Notes: generated by a model not told the origin, from the sequence alone. Positions 7,884-16,246 are shown, counted from the first letter of the stretch. The stretch is 35,335 bases of DNA from Bradyrhizobium sp. (GCF_004799445.1 NZ_SSNA01000168.1:1-35335); one strand, 5' to 3'. A program made the numbers and translations.

Positions 7884-8621
7884 CTACACCGAGACCGCGT
7901 AGATCTCGTATTCGTCGCGCACCAGTTCGATATGCGCGCGCATCGCCGCGGCCGCGCCGGTCTTGTCGCCGCGCAGGATCGCCACCACGACGCGGTCGTG
8001 CTCGGCGTGCGATTTCGCCAGCCGCCCGAGATTGCGGAACTGGGCGCGGCGGAACGGTTGCACCCGCACCCGCGTCGCCAGCGTGATCTCGGCGATATAG
8101 TCGTTCTGGGAGCCGGCATAGATCGTGTTGTGAAAGCGTTCATTGACCTCGTGAAACCGGTCGGGATTGCCGGCATGGCTCAGCACCCGCAATTCCTCGT
8201 GAACCGCTTCCAGCCGGTGCCGGTCCGTCGGCGTCATTCGTTCCGCGGCAAGGCCGGCGCACAGCGCCTCCAGCTCCGCCATGGCCTCGAACATCCCGGT
8301 CAGCCGCTCGATCGAGGGCTGCGCCACCACTGCGCCACGATGCGCCCGCGCCTCCACCAGGCCCGACGCGACGAGCTGGCGCAGCGCCTCGCGCACCGGC
8401 GTGCGCGATACGCTGAAACGTCGCGCAATGTCGGTTTCGTCAAGGGCTGCTCCCGGCGGCAGCGCGCCGCGCACGATTTCATCCGCCAATTGCAGGCGCA
8501 GTTCCTCGGCGCGCGTGATCTTGTCCGGATAGGGCGCGGCGCGGTCGACGCGGCGAACCACCGTCTTTGTCTCCTGGGCGGGTGCCAGCGGAACGCCGGT
8601 CGGAAGATCGTCCAGACTCAT
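7884..8621 (-). CDS. GntR family transcriptional regulator, FCD (FadR-like) subfamily
   Basis: 245-residue DNA-binding regulator. The winged helix-turn-helix lies at about residues 36-100 (DETDIARRFSVSRTPVREAL, then LVEARAHRGAVVA). The all-helical FCD ligand domain is at about 108-236, with metal/ligand residues of the family visible near N160, H164, H205/H208 and H230. The N-terminal extension of about 30 residues is poorly conserved in such proteins. Its ATG overlaps the atzH stop in an ATGA junction, so it is the last gene of the importer-atzGEH operon and translationally coupled. It probably senses a carboxylated urea-like or amide metabolite and controls this operon and perhaps atzF. The effector is unknown. 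Confidence 0.88.
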   Translation of the reverse strand: MSLDDLPTGVPLAPAQETKTVVRRVDRAAPYPDKITRAEELRLQLADEIVRGALPPGAALDETDIARRFSVSRTPVREALRQLVASGLVEARAHRGAVVAQPSIERLTGMFEAMAELEALCAGLAAERMTPTDRHRLEAVHEELRVLSHAGNPDRFHEVNERFHNTIYAGSQNDYIAEITLATRVRVQPFRRAQFRNLGRLAKSHAEHDRVVVAILRGDKTGAAAAMRAHIELVRDEYEIYAVSV

Positions 8622-9028
8622 GTCTTTTGATCCGTCTTTTTATCCGCGGGATCGTCGACGATGCTGACATGCGCGGCGACGATTTTCCAGCCCTCCGGAA
8701 ACCGCACCCATGTCTGCATCTGCCGCCCCACTTTGCCCGGCGCGGAGTCGCGATAAAACAGCGTCGAGGCCACGGCGGCGTCGCGGCCATAGGCCGTGAT
8801 CACGGTCTTGGCGGTCCGCCGCATCAGCCCTGCCGGCGAGCGCGCAGCGCGAAACGCCATGATGGCGTCATAGCCGTAGAGATTTTCACCGATGCCGTAG
8901 CGCAGCGTGCGGGAATCGGCGCGGAACAGCTGGTCGAGAACGGCGACGTCGTTCGTCACCAGCGCCTTCTCATAGCGCGCGAATTGCTCGGTCACCTCGG
9001 CCAGCACGTCGGGAAGATCGACCTGCAT
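8618..9028 (-). CDS. atzH: AtzH/HpxZ-like protein (DUF3225, SnoaL fold)
   Basis: 136-residue cytoplasmic protein with the AtzH/HpxZ pattern (FARYEKALVTNDVAVLDQLF, then RYGIGENLYGYDAIMAFR and the C-terminal WKIVAAHVSIVDD). In the cyanuric acid pathway AtzH has been reported to decarboxylate 1,3-dicarboxyurea, the AtzE product, to allophanate; HpxZ is its relative in oxalurate catabolism. The start has AGGGGAA in the end of atzE, two bases separate the atzE stop from this ATG, and the stop overlaps the GntR start by four bases. Order atzG-atzE-atzH is the canonical arrangement, which strengthens the call. I cannot tell an AtzH from an HpxZ activity by sequence alone. Confidence 0.83.
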   Translation of the reverse strand: MQVDLPDVLAEVTEQFARYEKALVTNDVAVLDQLFRADSRTLRYGIGENLYGYDAIMAFRAARSPAGLMRRTAKTVITAYGRDAAVASTLFYRDSAPGKVGRQMQTWVRFPEGWKIVAAHVSIVDDPADKKTDQKT

Positions 9029-9030
9029 GG

Positions 9031-10488
9031 CTAAATTCCCCTCGGCCGTGGCGCCGCAACCACGCCGGCGCGCTCCAGCGCATAGGCTACGCGCAGCGCG
9101 ATATCTTCCCGCCAGGGCGCGGCAATGATCTGCACGCCGATCGGCATCGGCTCGAGCGGCACCGGCACCGCGACCACCGGAAGTCCGATGAACGAAATCG
9201 GCTGGGTGTGAATGCCGATATTGGCGCGCACCGGCAGTTCGACGCCGTCGAGCACGAAGGTTGCCTGCCCCAGTTTCGGCGCGACGCAGGGCGTTGCCGG
9301 CGCAATGATGACATCGACCGACTTGAACAGTTCCAGCACCTGGGTGCGGTACCAGCGGCGGAATTTTTGCGCCTTATCGACCATCGGTGCTGGAATCATC
9401 GCTCCCGCCAGCAGCCGGTCGCGCACGGCCGGATCGAAGTCGTTCGGCCGTTGGCGCAGGCGATCGAGGTGCAGCGACGCGCCTTCGCAGGTGGAAATGA
9501 CATAGGCCGCGGCGCGGGCGCGCGCGGCTTCGGGAATTTCGACCGTTCGGGTCACGCCGAGCGCCTTGGCGATGCGGGCGACCGCCTCGATCGCTTCCGG
9601 GAAGACGTTCTTCTGGAAGTAACCACCGGCAACCGCAATCCGGACATCGCCGATACCCTGCGCCAGCGACGGCAAGACCGGCTCGGCCGGCCGTGTCGTG
9701 CAGGCGGCGTCGTCCGGGTCAGGCCCCTGCATCGCATCATAGGCCAGCGCAAGATCGCCGACACTGCGCGCAAACGGGCCGAGATGATCGAAGCTGGAGA
9801 CGAACGGAAACGACCTCGCACGCGAAAGGCGGCCGTAAGTCGGCTTCAGTCCGAAAATTCCGCAAAACGACGACGGCACCCGGATCGAGCCGTTGGTATC
9901 CGACCCCAGCGCCAGCGGCACCAGGCCGCCGCCGACCGCGCTGCCGGAGCCGCCCGACGAGCCACCGGTCATCCGCGTCACGTCGTGCGGGTTGCGGGAT
10001 GGCCCGTCGTGGATATTTTCGCCGGTGAAGTCATAGGCGTATTCGCCCATATTGAGCGCGCCGACCAGCACTGCGCCGGCCGCCTCCAGACGCTCGATCA
10101 GCGTGGCGTCGCGCGGCGACGGCGAACGATCGCGGTTGATCTTCGACCCGGCGCGGGTCGGCAGGCCCTGCACGTCGAACAGGTTCTTCACCGCGAACGG
10201 CACACCGGCAAGCGGCCCGGCATTGTTCCCGGCCGCGATGGCGGCATCGATCGCGCGTGCCTTGGCGCGCGCGCGATCGGCGGTGACGTCGGTGAATGAA
10301 TTCAGGACCGGATCGCTTTTCGCGATCCGCGCCAGCGCGGCGTCGGTCACGCTGAGCGCCGACAGTTGTCGGCCTTTCACGGCCAGCGAGATTTCGAAGG
10401 CCGAAAGCCCGTCGCGGTCGGCGGTTGCGGCGATATCAGGCTGCAAAGACACTGGCCGGCTCGGTTTCGTCGGGTAGCGCGAACTCAT
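9031..10488 (-). CDS. atzE: AtzE-like amidase (1-carboxybiuret hydrolase family; HpxY-like)
   Basis: Amidase-signature hydrolase of 485 residues. The catalytic triad is K101 (AVKNLFD), S177 (TGGSSGGSG) and S201 (GSDTNGS). The AtzE-specific stretch around residues 143-200 (GALNMGEYAYDFTGEN, then GPSRNPHD) and MQGPDPDD further on separate it from GatA and generic amidases. AtzE removes ammonia from 1-carboxybiuret and needs the GatC-like AtzG subunit, which is encoded immediately upstream. The reading frame overlaps atzG by 53 bases from the ATG at 10488; a GTG at 10450-10452 would reduce this to 17 bases and give a start closer to known AtzE N-termini. Neither has a strong ribosome-binding site, so the start is uncertain. 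HpxY of oxalurate catabolism is the main alternative identity. Confidence 0.86.
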   Translation of the reverse strand: MSSRYPTKPSRPVSLQPDIAATADRDGLSAFEISLAVKGRQLSALSVTDAALARIAKSDPVLNSFTDVTADRARAKARAIDAAIAAGNNAGPLAGVPFAVKNLFDVQGLPTRAGSKINRDRSPSPRDATLIERLEAAGAVLVGALNMGEYAYDFTGENIHDGPSRNPHDVTRMTGGSSGGSGSAVGGGLVPLALGSDTNGSIRVPSSFCGIFGLKPTYGRLSRARSFPFVSSFDHLGPFARSVGDLALAYDAMQGPDPDDAACTTRPAEPVLPSLAQGIGDVRIAVAGGYFQKNVFPEAIEAVARIAKALGVTRTVEIPEAARARAAAYVISTCEGASLHLDRLRQRPNDFDPAVRDRLLAGAMIPAPMVDKAQKFRRWYRTQVLELFKSVDVIIAPATPCVAPKLGQATFVLDGVELPVRANIGIHTQPISFIGLPVVAVPVPLEPMPIGVQIIAAPWREDIALRVAYALERAGVVAAPRPRGI

Positions 10489-10618
10489 CCACCAGCCGCG
10501 CCAGCTTCAGCGACACCTCGAGATTGGCACGCACCGCCGGCTTCCAGGCGTCCTCGACCGGCAGGCCCAGGATTTTCGAGGCGGCGTCGATATATTCGTC
10601 AAGCGGATCAACAGCCAT
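10436..10618 (-). CDS. atzG: AtzG-like small amidase subunit (DUF4089, GatC-like)
   Basis: 60-residue protein starting MAVDPLDEYIDAASKILGLP, with the DUF4089/AtzG helices (WKPAVRANLEVSLKLARLVDEF) and the C-terminal tail (LPDETEPASVFAA) that in characterised AtzEG wraps the amidase and stabilises it. GGAAG lies four bases before the ATG at 10618. A longer open frame upstream to 10705 runs into the repeat at 10649-10722 and is not needed for the fold. Its stop lies inside the atzE start region, so the two subunits are translationally coupled. HpxX is the equivalent in oxalurate loci. Confidence 0.85.
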   Translation of the reverse strand: MAVDPLDEYIDAASKILGLPVEDAWKPAVRANLEVSLKLARLVDEFALPDETEPASVFAA

Positions 10619-10648
10619 TGTTCTTCCAGCGCTCAGTACTCTTGGTTT

Positions 10649-10722
10649 GAGCATGATCTCCACGCAAACGCCACGCGTTTGTCGCGAAGCAAAACCGGTT
10701 ACCATTTTTCCGGATCATGCTC
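10649..10722. repeat. Palindromic repeat, GAGCATGATC family (long form)
   Basis: Arms GAGCATGATC (10649-10658) and GATCATGCTC (10713-10722) enclose an interior with TTTTTCCG, ACCGGTT and an ACGCGTTTG block. A shorter relative lies at 12587-12635. It fills the junction between the double ATPase gene and atzG, and its outer arm touches the ATPase stop codon at 10722-10724. It may protect or attenuate the operon transcript. Confidence 0.8.
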
Positions 10723-12569
10723 TAGTGAACCGGCAACGGCGGATGCGGAATCGCCGTCAGCAGTTCCCTTGTATAGGCATCCTGCGGATCGCCCAAGACC
10801 CGTTCGGAAGGCCCTTGCTCGACGATTCGCCCGGTTCGCATCACAATGACACGATCGCACAATAGCCGCACCACATTCAAATCATGCGAAACGAACAGAT
10901 AGCTCATCCCCAAGGATTGCTTGAGGTCCTGCAGCAAATTCAGCACCACCGCCTGTACTGAGACATCGAGCGCGGCGGTCGGCTCGTCGAGGATTACAAG
11001 CTTGGGATGCAGCGCAATCGCGCGCGCGATACCGACGCGCGCCTTCTGGCCGCCGGACAATTGATGCGGGAAACGATCGAGCAGATTGACCGGCAGGCCG
11101 ACCAGACCTGCCAGCTCCTCGCAGCGGGCGCGCAACGCGTCGCGTCCCTTGATGCCGCCAAGCTGCATGATCGGATCAGCGATCGCGCGCGCGGCGGTGA
11201 AGCGTGGATTGAGGCTGTCGGTCGGATCCTGAAACACCATCTGGATGCTCTTGCGCTGCGGCAGCCGCGCGAAGGCATTGGGCAATATGCCGCCGATCTC
11301 GTCGCCGTCGAACATAATGCGGCCCGAGGTCTGGTCCAATAGCCGCATCACCATCATCGAGGTGGTGGACTTGCCGCAACCGGATTCGCCGACCAGGCCG
11401 ACGCTCTCGCCATGTCCGACGGCAAAGCTGATGCCGTCAACCGCGCGGAACAGTTCCGGCTCGGCTGGAGGCTTGCGCGAGAACAGTTTGGCCAGCGTCG
11501 CGGTGGCGCCCTGCCGCGGATATTCCTTGACGAGCTTTTCGATCAGAAGCAGCGGCTTTGCGTTGCCGTCGCCTGCAGATTTCTTCTCCCTCTCCCCGCT
11601 TGCGGGGTCGAGACGAGCGGAGCTCGCTCTCAGAGGGTTGGGGTGAGGGGCTATCTCGGCATGCCCGGTTCGCGGAGAGTCCCCCTCACCCGGATTGCTG
11701 CGCAATCCGGCCTCTCCCCGCACGCGGGGCGAGGTGGACATCCCCTCCTCCTCCGGAAGCAGGTCGCGCAACGAGACGCCGAGCCGGGGCGTCGCGCGCA
11801 TCAGCTTCCTGGTATAGGCGTGCTCCGGCCTGGCAAAGATATTGGCGGACAGCGCGGTCTCGACCACGCGGCCCTTTTCCATCACCACGACGCGGTCGCA
11901 ATAGGCCGCGGCCAATCCGAGATCGTGGGTGATCAGGATCGTCGACATGCTCCGGCGCTTGGTCAGTTCGACGACCAGGTCCATCACGGCCTTCTGCGTC
12001 GTGACATCGAGGCCAGTGGTCGGCTCGTCGGCGATCAGAAGCTGCGGATTGCAGGCCAGTGCCAGCGCGATCACCACACGCTGGCACATGCCGCCCGACA
12101 GTTCGAACGGATAGGCATGATAACGCTCGCGGGGACGCGCGATCTTGACCTGCTCCAGCGCCGCGATCGCCCGGTCGGTCACTTGGGCGCGATCGACCTG
12201 CACATGCTGCAACAGCACGTCCTCGATCTGGTGGCCGATCTTGCGGATCGGATTGAGCGCCAGCCGCGGGCTCTGGAAGATCATCGACATTTCGCGGCCG
12301 CGCAGGTCGCGCATCTGGTCCTCGGTCGCGGCCTTGACGTCGACGCCGGAGAACATCACCGAGCCTTCGGCGATCTTGCCGGCGCGGTCGAGAATCCGCA
12401 TCACCGCGTAGGATGTGACCGATTTGCCGGAGCCGGACTCGCCGACAATGCCGAGCGTCTCGCCCTTGGCCACGGCGATATTGACGTGCTGCACCGCCTT
12501 GACGATGCCCCGCCGGGTGGCGAATTCCACGGTGAGATCGCTGACGTCAAGGAGCGGCGGTGCCGTCAT
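10722..12569 (-). CDS. Peptide/opine-type ABC transporter, fused double ATPase (DppD-DppF fusion)
   Basis: 615-residue cytoplasmic ATP-hydrolysing subunit of a dipeptide/oligopeptide/nickel-type importer, with both nucleotide-binding domains in one chain. Domain 1 has Walker A GESGSGKS (43-50), signature LSGGMCQR (157-164) and Walker B LLIADEP (177-183). Domain 2 has Walker A GESGCGKS (394-401), signature LSGGQKAR (504-511) and Walker B LVILDEP (524-530). Both halves look active. The linker, about residues 277-329, is encoded by a palindromic repeat inserted in frame (11585-11737). The gene follows the dppC-like permease and precedes atzG; a repeat lies at each junction. Fused ATPases are common in this subfamily (GsiA/YejF-like). 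The substrate is not readable, but the operon suggests an amide or ureide. Confidence 0.9.
   Translation of the reverse strand: MTAPPLLDVSDLTVEFATRRGIVKAVQHVNIAVAKGETLGIVGESGSGKSVTSYAVMRILDRAGKIAEGSVMFSGVDVKAATEDQMRDLRGREMSMIFQSPRLALNPIRKIGHQIEDVLLQHVQVDRAQVTDRAIAALEQVKIARPRERYHAYPFELSGGMCQRVVIALALACNPQLLIADEPTTGLDVTTQKAVMDLVVELTKRRSMSTILITHDLGLAAAYCDRVVVMEKGRVVETALSANIFARPEHAYTRKLMRATPRLGVSLRDLLPEEEGMSTSPRVRGEAGLRSNPGEGDSPRTGHAEIAPHPNPLRASSARLDPASGEREKKSAGDGNAKPLLLIEKLVKEYPRQGATATLAKLFSRKPPAEPELFRAVDGISFAVGHGESVGLVGESGCGKSTTSMMVMRLLDQTSGRIMFDGDEIGGILPNAFARLPQRKSIQMVFQDPTDSLNPRFTAARAIADPIMQLGGIKGRDALRARCEELAGLVGLPVNLLDRFPHQLSGGQKARVGIARAIALHPKLVILDEPTAALDVSVQAVVLNLLQDLKQSLGMSYLFVSHDLNVVRLLCDRVIVMRTGRIVEQGPSERVLGDPQDAYTRELLTAIPHPPLPVH
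11585..11737. repeat. Palindromic repeat inside the ABC ATPase gene, in frame
   Basis: Two imperfect hairpin units are built from CCCTCTCCCCGC, GGTTGGGGTGAGGGG, CCCCCTCACCC, GGATTGCTGCGCAATCC and CCTCTCCCCGCACGCGGGG. Elements with this composition are normally intergenic in related genomes. This copy keeps the minus-strand frame open for about 51 codons and encodes the proline/serine/arginine-rich linker between the two ATPase domains. Confidence 0.78.
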
Positions 12570-12586
12570 GCCAGATCCATTTGTTT

Positions 12587-12635
12587 GAGCATGATCTTTT
12601 CGGAAGACCGGTTCCCACTTTTCCGGATCATGCTC
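12587..12635. repeat. Palindromic repeat, GAGCATGATC family (short form)
   Basis: Arms GAGCATGATC (12587-12596) and GATCATGCTC (12626-12635) surround TTTTCGGAAGACCGGTTCCC and ACTTTTCCG, the short version of the element at 10649-10722. It fills the junction between the permease gene ending at 12634 and the ATPase gene starting at 12569, and one arm overlaps the permease stop codon. Confidence 0.82.
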
Positions 12636-13536
12636 ATGTCCTCCGCTGCGGATCGACCAGATCGCGCAATCCGTCGCCCAGCAGATTGAAGCAGAACACC
12701 GCGATCATCAGCGCGCCGCCCGGGAAGAATGCCACCCACCACTCGCCGGAGATGATGTTGGTCGCGCCTTCGGCGACCATGATGCCCCACTCCGGCGTCG
12801 GCGGCTTGACGCCGAGGCCGATGAACGACAAGCCGGCCGCGTTCAGGATGGCGTACCCCATGGTCAGAGATATCTGCACCATCATGATCGGCATGATGTT
12901 AGGCAGGATGTGCACCAGCAAGATCCGAATGTCGCCGTTACCGGACAATCGCGCCGCCTGCACGAAGCCGGCCTCGCGCCGGACATTGGCTTCGGCGCGC
13001 GCGACGCGGACATAAAGCGGAAAATTGATGATCGCGGTGGCGATCACGATGTTGGTCACGGTATTGCCGAGTGCTGCGACAATACCCATCGCCAGCACGA
13101 ACAGCGGAAACGCCATGATGGTGTCGGAGACGCGTCCGACGATGCGGTCGGTCCAGCCGCCGAAGAAGCCGGCGGCTATTCCGGCAAGTCCGCCCATCAC
13201 CAGCACCAGCGCCACCGAGGCGATGGCGATGGTGAAGTCGAGGCGGGTTGCGGCCAGCACGCGGCTGAAAATGTCGCGTCCCAACAGATCGGTGCCGAAC
13301 CAGTGGTGCAGCGATGGCGACTGCAACGTCGCGGATGTATCGCTGGCCAGCGGATCGTAGGGCACGATGTAAGGGCCGAACAGGGCACACAGCGCGATCA
13401 GGACGAACAGTCCGAAGGACAATCCGGTGACCGGATTGTCCGCCACCACATAGACCGCATGGCGGAAAATGGAGTTGGTGGGAGGCTTGGGTTGCGCCTC
13501 GGTCATCGGCGGCGCCGTCAGACTGGCTTCGGTCAT
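12634..13536 (-). CDS. Peptide-type ABC transporter permease (DppC-like)
   Basis: 300-residue inner-membrane permease with the DppC/OppC architecture: cytoplasmic N-terminus, first membrane helix at about 38-58 (GLSFGLFVLIALCALFGPY), the family motif HHWFGTDLLGRDIFSR at 77-92, and about five more helices. The EAA-type loop that contacts the ATPase lies near residues 183-200. The ATG at 13536 overlaps the dppB stop in an ATGA junction. The open frame extends far upstream out of phase with the real gene and was ignored. The stop codon is provided by the edge of the repeat at 12587-12635. Confidence 0.9.
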   Translation of the reverse strand: MTEASLTAPPMTEAQPKPPTNSIFRHAVYVVADNPVTGLSFGLFVLIALCALFGPYIVPYDPLASDTSATLQSPSLHHWFGTDLLGRDIFSRVLAATRLDFTIAIASVALVLVMGGLAGIAAGFFGGWTDRIVGRVSDTIMAFPLFVLAMGIVAALGNTVTNIVIATAIINFPLYVRVARAEANVRREAGFVQAARLSGNGDIRILLVHILPNIMPIMMVQISLTMGYAILNAAGLSFIGLGVKPPTPEWGIMVAEGATNIISGEWWVAFFPGGALMIAVFCFNLLGDGLRDLVDPQRRT

Positions 13537-14543
13537 GCCTCGAGCCTCACGCGCGGATCGATCACGCCGTAGAGCATGTCGATCAGGAGATTGAGCGCCA
13601 CGTACAGCACCGCCATGGTCAAGACGAAACCTTGCACCGGCGCGAAGTCCGATTGCAGCAACGCTTCCACCGCATAGGAGCCGATGCCCGGCCAGGCGAA
13701 TACCTTCTCCACCAGCACATTGGCGCCGAGCAGGAACGAGAACACCATGCCCAGCGTCGTCACCACCGGCAGCATCGCGTTGCGAAACGCATAAGTGAGG
13801 ATCACCGTGCGGCCATTGAGGCCGCTGGCGCGCGCGGTTCGTATGAACTCGGACGCCAGCACCGCCAGCATCGAGGCGCGGGTCATGCGCGTGATCGGCG
13901 CCAGCGAGAACACCGCCAGCGTCACCGCCGGCAGAATCAGCTGGCTGAGCGAGGCGCGGAACGACTCGAAATTTCCGGTGATCAGGCTGTCGATCAGATA
14001 GAAGCCGGTGATGTCGGGCGGCGCCGTGGCGAAGGCATCGAGCCGGCCGATCGGCGCGGGCGACCAGCCAAGCTTGAAGTAGAAGATGTAGACCAGCAGC
14101 AGGCCGGTGAAGAATACCGGAAGCGAAACGCCGGCGGTGGCGATGATCCGGCACAAATGATCGATAAAGGAGCCCTGCTTGACCGCGGCGAAGATCCCGA
14201 GCGGCACCGCGATGACGATCGCGAGCAATAGTCCGGACAGCGTGAGTTCCGCCGACGCCGGCAGGCGGCTGGAAATTTCGGTCGCCACCGGACGTCCGGT
14301 GGACAGCGAATTGCCGAAATTGCCGTGGGCGAGATCGTTGACATAGCGGGCGAACTGGTCGGGCAGCGACCGGTCGAGCCCAAGCGATTTTCGGATTTCG
14401 GCGATCGATTGCGGAGTGGCGGCGGGTCCGGCGAAATAAACCGCGGGGTCGCCCGGCAACACGCGGGTGAGCAGAAAAGTGACGATCACGACACCGATCA
14501 AGGTCGGAATGACGGTCAACAGCCGCTTCAGGATCATCAACAT
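13533..14543 (-). CDS. Peptide-type ABC transporter permease (DppB-like)
   Basis: 336-residue inner-membrane permease. The N-terminal helix LLTVIPTLIGVVIVTFLLTRVLPGDPA and the cytoplasmic segment LGLDRSLPDQFARYVNDLAHGNFG are hallmarks of DppB/OppB proteins, and about six membrane helices are visible. The EAA loop lies around SEFIRTARASGLNGRTVILTY (about 230-250). The annotated ATG is at 14543; a second ATG two codons on is equally possible. It forms the membrane channel with the DppC-like protein, whose start overlaps this stop by four bases. Confidence 0.9.
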   Translation of the reverse strand: MLMILKRLLTVIPTLIGVVIVTFLLTRVLPGDPAVYFAGPAATPQSIAEIRKSLGLDRSLPDQFARYVNDLAHGNFGNSLSTGRPVATEISSRLPASAELTLSGLLLAIVIAVPLGIFAAVKQGSFIDHLCRIIATAGVSLPVFFTGLLLVYIFYFKLGWSPAPIGRLDAFATAPPDITGFYLIDSLITGNFESFRASLSQLILPAVTLAVFSLAPITRMTRASMLAVLASEFIRTARASGLNGRTVILTYAFRNAMLPVVTTLGMVFSFLLGANVLVEKVFAWPGIGSYAVEALLQSDFAPVQGFVLTMAVLYVALNLLIDMLYGVIDPRVRLEA

Positions 14544-14629
14544 GGTCTTCTAGCCCCAGAATTTTCGGAAGCCGCGTTGAGAAATGGTCCGGATATGGCG
14601 GTCGCGCAGCCCTGCTGTCGCGGTCCGCC

Positions 14630-16246
14630 TCACGCTTTGACGATCGAGCGGTAGTCGAGTTGACGGTGGAACCAGTAAACGTAGCCCGAGATGTTCTTCT
14701 GGGTGGCGACGTTCAGGAGAGGCTGAAACAGCGGAATCCGCGGGACGTCGTTGTAGGCCTTCGAGATGAACCCCTCGACGTCCTTGGCATATTTCTCCTT
14801 GTCGCCGATGGCCGCGGCGGCGCGCGCACCGTCGATCATGACGTCCATGTCGGGGTTCACGTAGCTTGAGGTGTTGAAGATGGCGTTCTGGCCGGAATAG
14901 CACCAGAAAAAGAAGTACTCGGGATAGTCGAGCCAGCCGGAGAAGAAGTTGACCATCAGCGGCATCGACTTCTTGGCCATCTCGCTGCGCCAGTTGGCGC
15001 CCGGAATCTTGTTGATCGCGGTCTTGATGCCGATCTGGGCCAGGCTCTCCTGCACCAGCACCGCAATCGGTTCACATATATCGCCGGCGCCGAGGTCAAA
15101 GGAAACAGTCGTGTCGATATCCGACGCACCGCTTTCGGCCATCAGCGCCTTGGCTTTGGCCATGTCGTTGACGTAGCCGGTCTTGGCCGGCCATGCGATA
15201 TCGGTAACGCTGTTCGACGGCCCCCCGAACAGCGGATTGGCGAGACCGAACATCGCCGCATCCATGATCTTCTGATAGGGCAGCGCGTAAGCCACCGCCT
15301 GCCGGACTTTTGGGTTGTCGAACGGCGGATTCTTCACGTTCAACTCGACGGAGTACATGCCGTTGCCGATCGGGTTGGAGATGATGACGAGCTTGCTCTC
15401 CTTCTTCATCTCCGAGGTGTCCTTGCTCGAGAGATCGAACGAGATGTCGGCATCGCCGCGTTCCATCAAGGCGCGGCGATTGCCCTGCGAGGGAACGGTG
15501 CGCCAGATGATTTTCTTGAGCTGGGGCAGCTTGCCGCCGACCCAGTCGTCGTGGCGCTCATAAACCACTTCGACGCCAGGCTTCCAGCTCGTCACCTTGT
15601 AGGCGCCGCTGCCGGCGGTGTTGCTCTTGGTGTAATCGAGCGCCCACGGATCCTTTTCCGTGGCCTTCTTCTTCAACAGCTCGGAATTGTAGATGCTGGG
15701 CACGATCACCGCGAGATCGGGGATGGTCAGGCGGTCCTTCTTGGCGAAATCGATACGGACGGTGTTGTCGTCAACGAGAACGAACTGTTCCTTGTCGACC
15801 AGCGAGCCGGCCTTCATCTGCACCGTGGGAAAGCCGCCGACCGTCACCGAGCGATCCAGCGACCATTTGACATCCTTGGCGGTGACCGGCGTGCCGTCGT
15901 GGAATTTCGCGTTCTTCTTCAGTTTGAAGGTGACCGACATGTCGCCGATGTTCATGTCTTCGGCGAGTTCGGGTTTGAACTTGTCGCGATCGTAAGACAG
16001 CGTGCCGTCGGGCAGGGTCTTGGTTTCATGGCTGATCAGCCGGTCGTAGCAATTCCACGACGTCTCGTAGCCGGGACGGTTGGTGCCAACGCCATGGATA
16101 TCGAGATTATTGGGACCGCCCTCCGTGACGACCAGCAGGGTCTCCGAGCGGCCGTCAGCCTTGGCGGAGGACCAGATCGCGGGGGCCGGCACCACGGCGC
16201 CGGCGGCGATGCCGGAGACGGATTTGAGGAAATCGCGGCGCTTCAT
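14630..16246 (-). CDS. Peptide-type ABC transporter substrate-binding protein (SBP_bac_5) with Tat signal
   Basis: 538-residue periplasmic binding protein of the DppA/OppA cluster. It begins MKRRDFLKSVSG, a twin-arginine (Tat) signal followed by a hydrophobic stretch and an alanine-rich cleavage region (SAKADG), so it is probably exported folded. SBP_bac_5 landmarks include ELAEDMNIGDMSVTFKLKKNAKFHDGTPVTAKDVKW. GGAG lies seven bases before the ATG at 16246; a longer frame to 16306 would hide the Tat motif and is rejected. It is first in the importer-atzGEH-GntR operon. Its position with amide hydrolases suggests a ureide, biuret-like or peptide ligand. Confidence 0.91.
   Translation of the reverse strand: MKRRDFLKSVSGIAAGAVVPAPAIWSSAKADGRSETLLVVTEGGPNNLDIHGVGTNRPGYETSWNCYDRLISHETKTLPDGTLSYDRDKFKPELAEDMNIGDMSVTFKLKKNAKFHDGTPVTAKDVKWSLDRSVTVGGFPTVQMKAGSLVDKEQFVLVDDNTVRIDFAKKDRLTIPDLAVIVPSIYNSELLKKKATEKDPWALDYTKSNTAGSGAYKVTSWKPGVEVVYERHDDWVGGKLPQLKKIIWRTVPSQGNRRALMERGDADISFDLSSKDTSEMKKESKLVIISNPIGNGMYSVELNVKNPPFDNPKVRQAVAYALPYQKIMDAAMFGLANPLFGGPSNSVTDIAWPAKTGYVNDMAKAKALMAESGASDIDTTVSFDLGAGDICEPIAVLVQESLAQIGIKTAINKIPGANWRSEMAKKSMPLMVNFFSGWLDYPEYFFFWCYSGQNAIFNTSSYVNPDMDVMIDGARAAAAIGDKEKYAKDVEGFISKAYNDVPRIPLFQPLLNVATQKNISGYVYWFHRQLDYRSIVKA

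Noticed and set aside
9208..10299. 363-codon plus-strand open frame opposite atzE
   Set aside because: Its arginine/histidine-rich composition and lack of any motif mark it as a shadow of atzE.
11412..12689. 425-codon plus-strand open frame opposite the ABC ATPase gene
   Set aside because: It is antisense to intact Walker and signature motifs, with low-complexity composition and no ribosome-binding site.
12634..14154. 506-codon version of the DppC-like gene
   Set aside because: The extra 206 codons lie inside the DppB gene in another frame and have shadow-like composition; the ATGA junction at 13533-13536 gives the real start.
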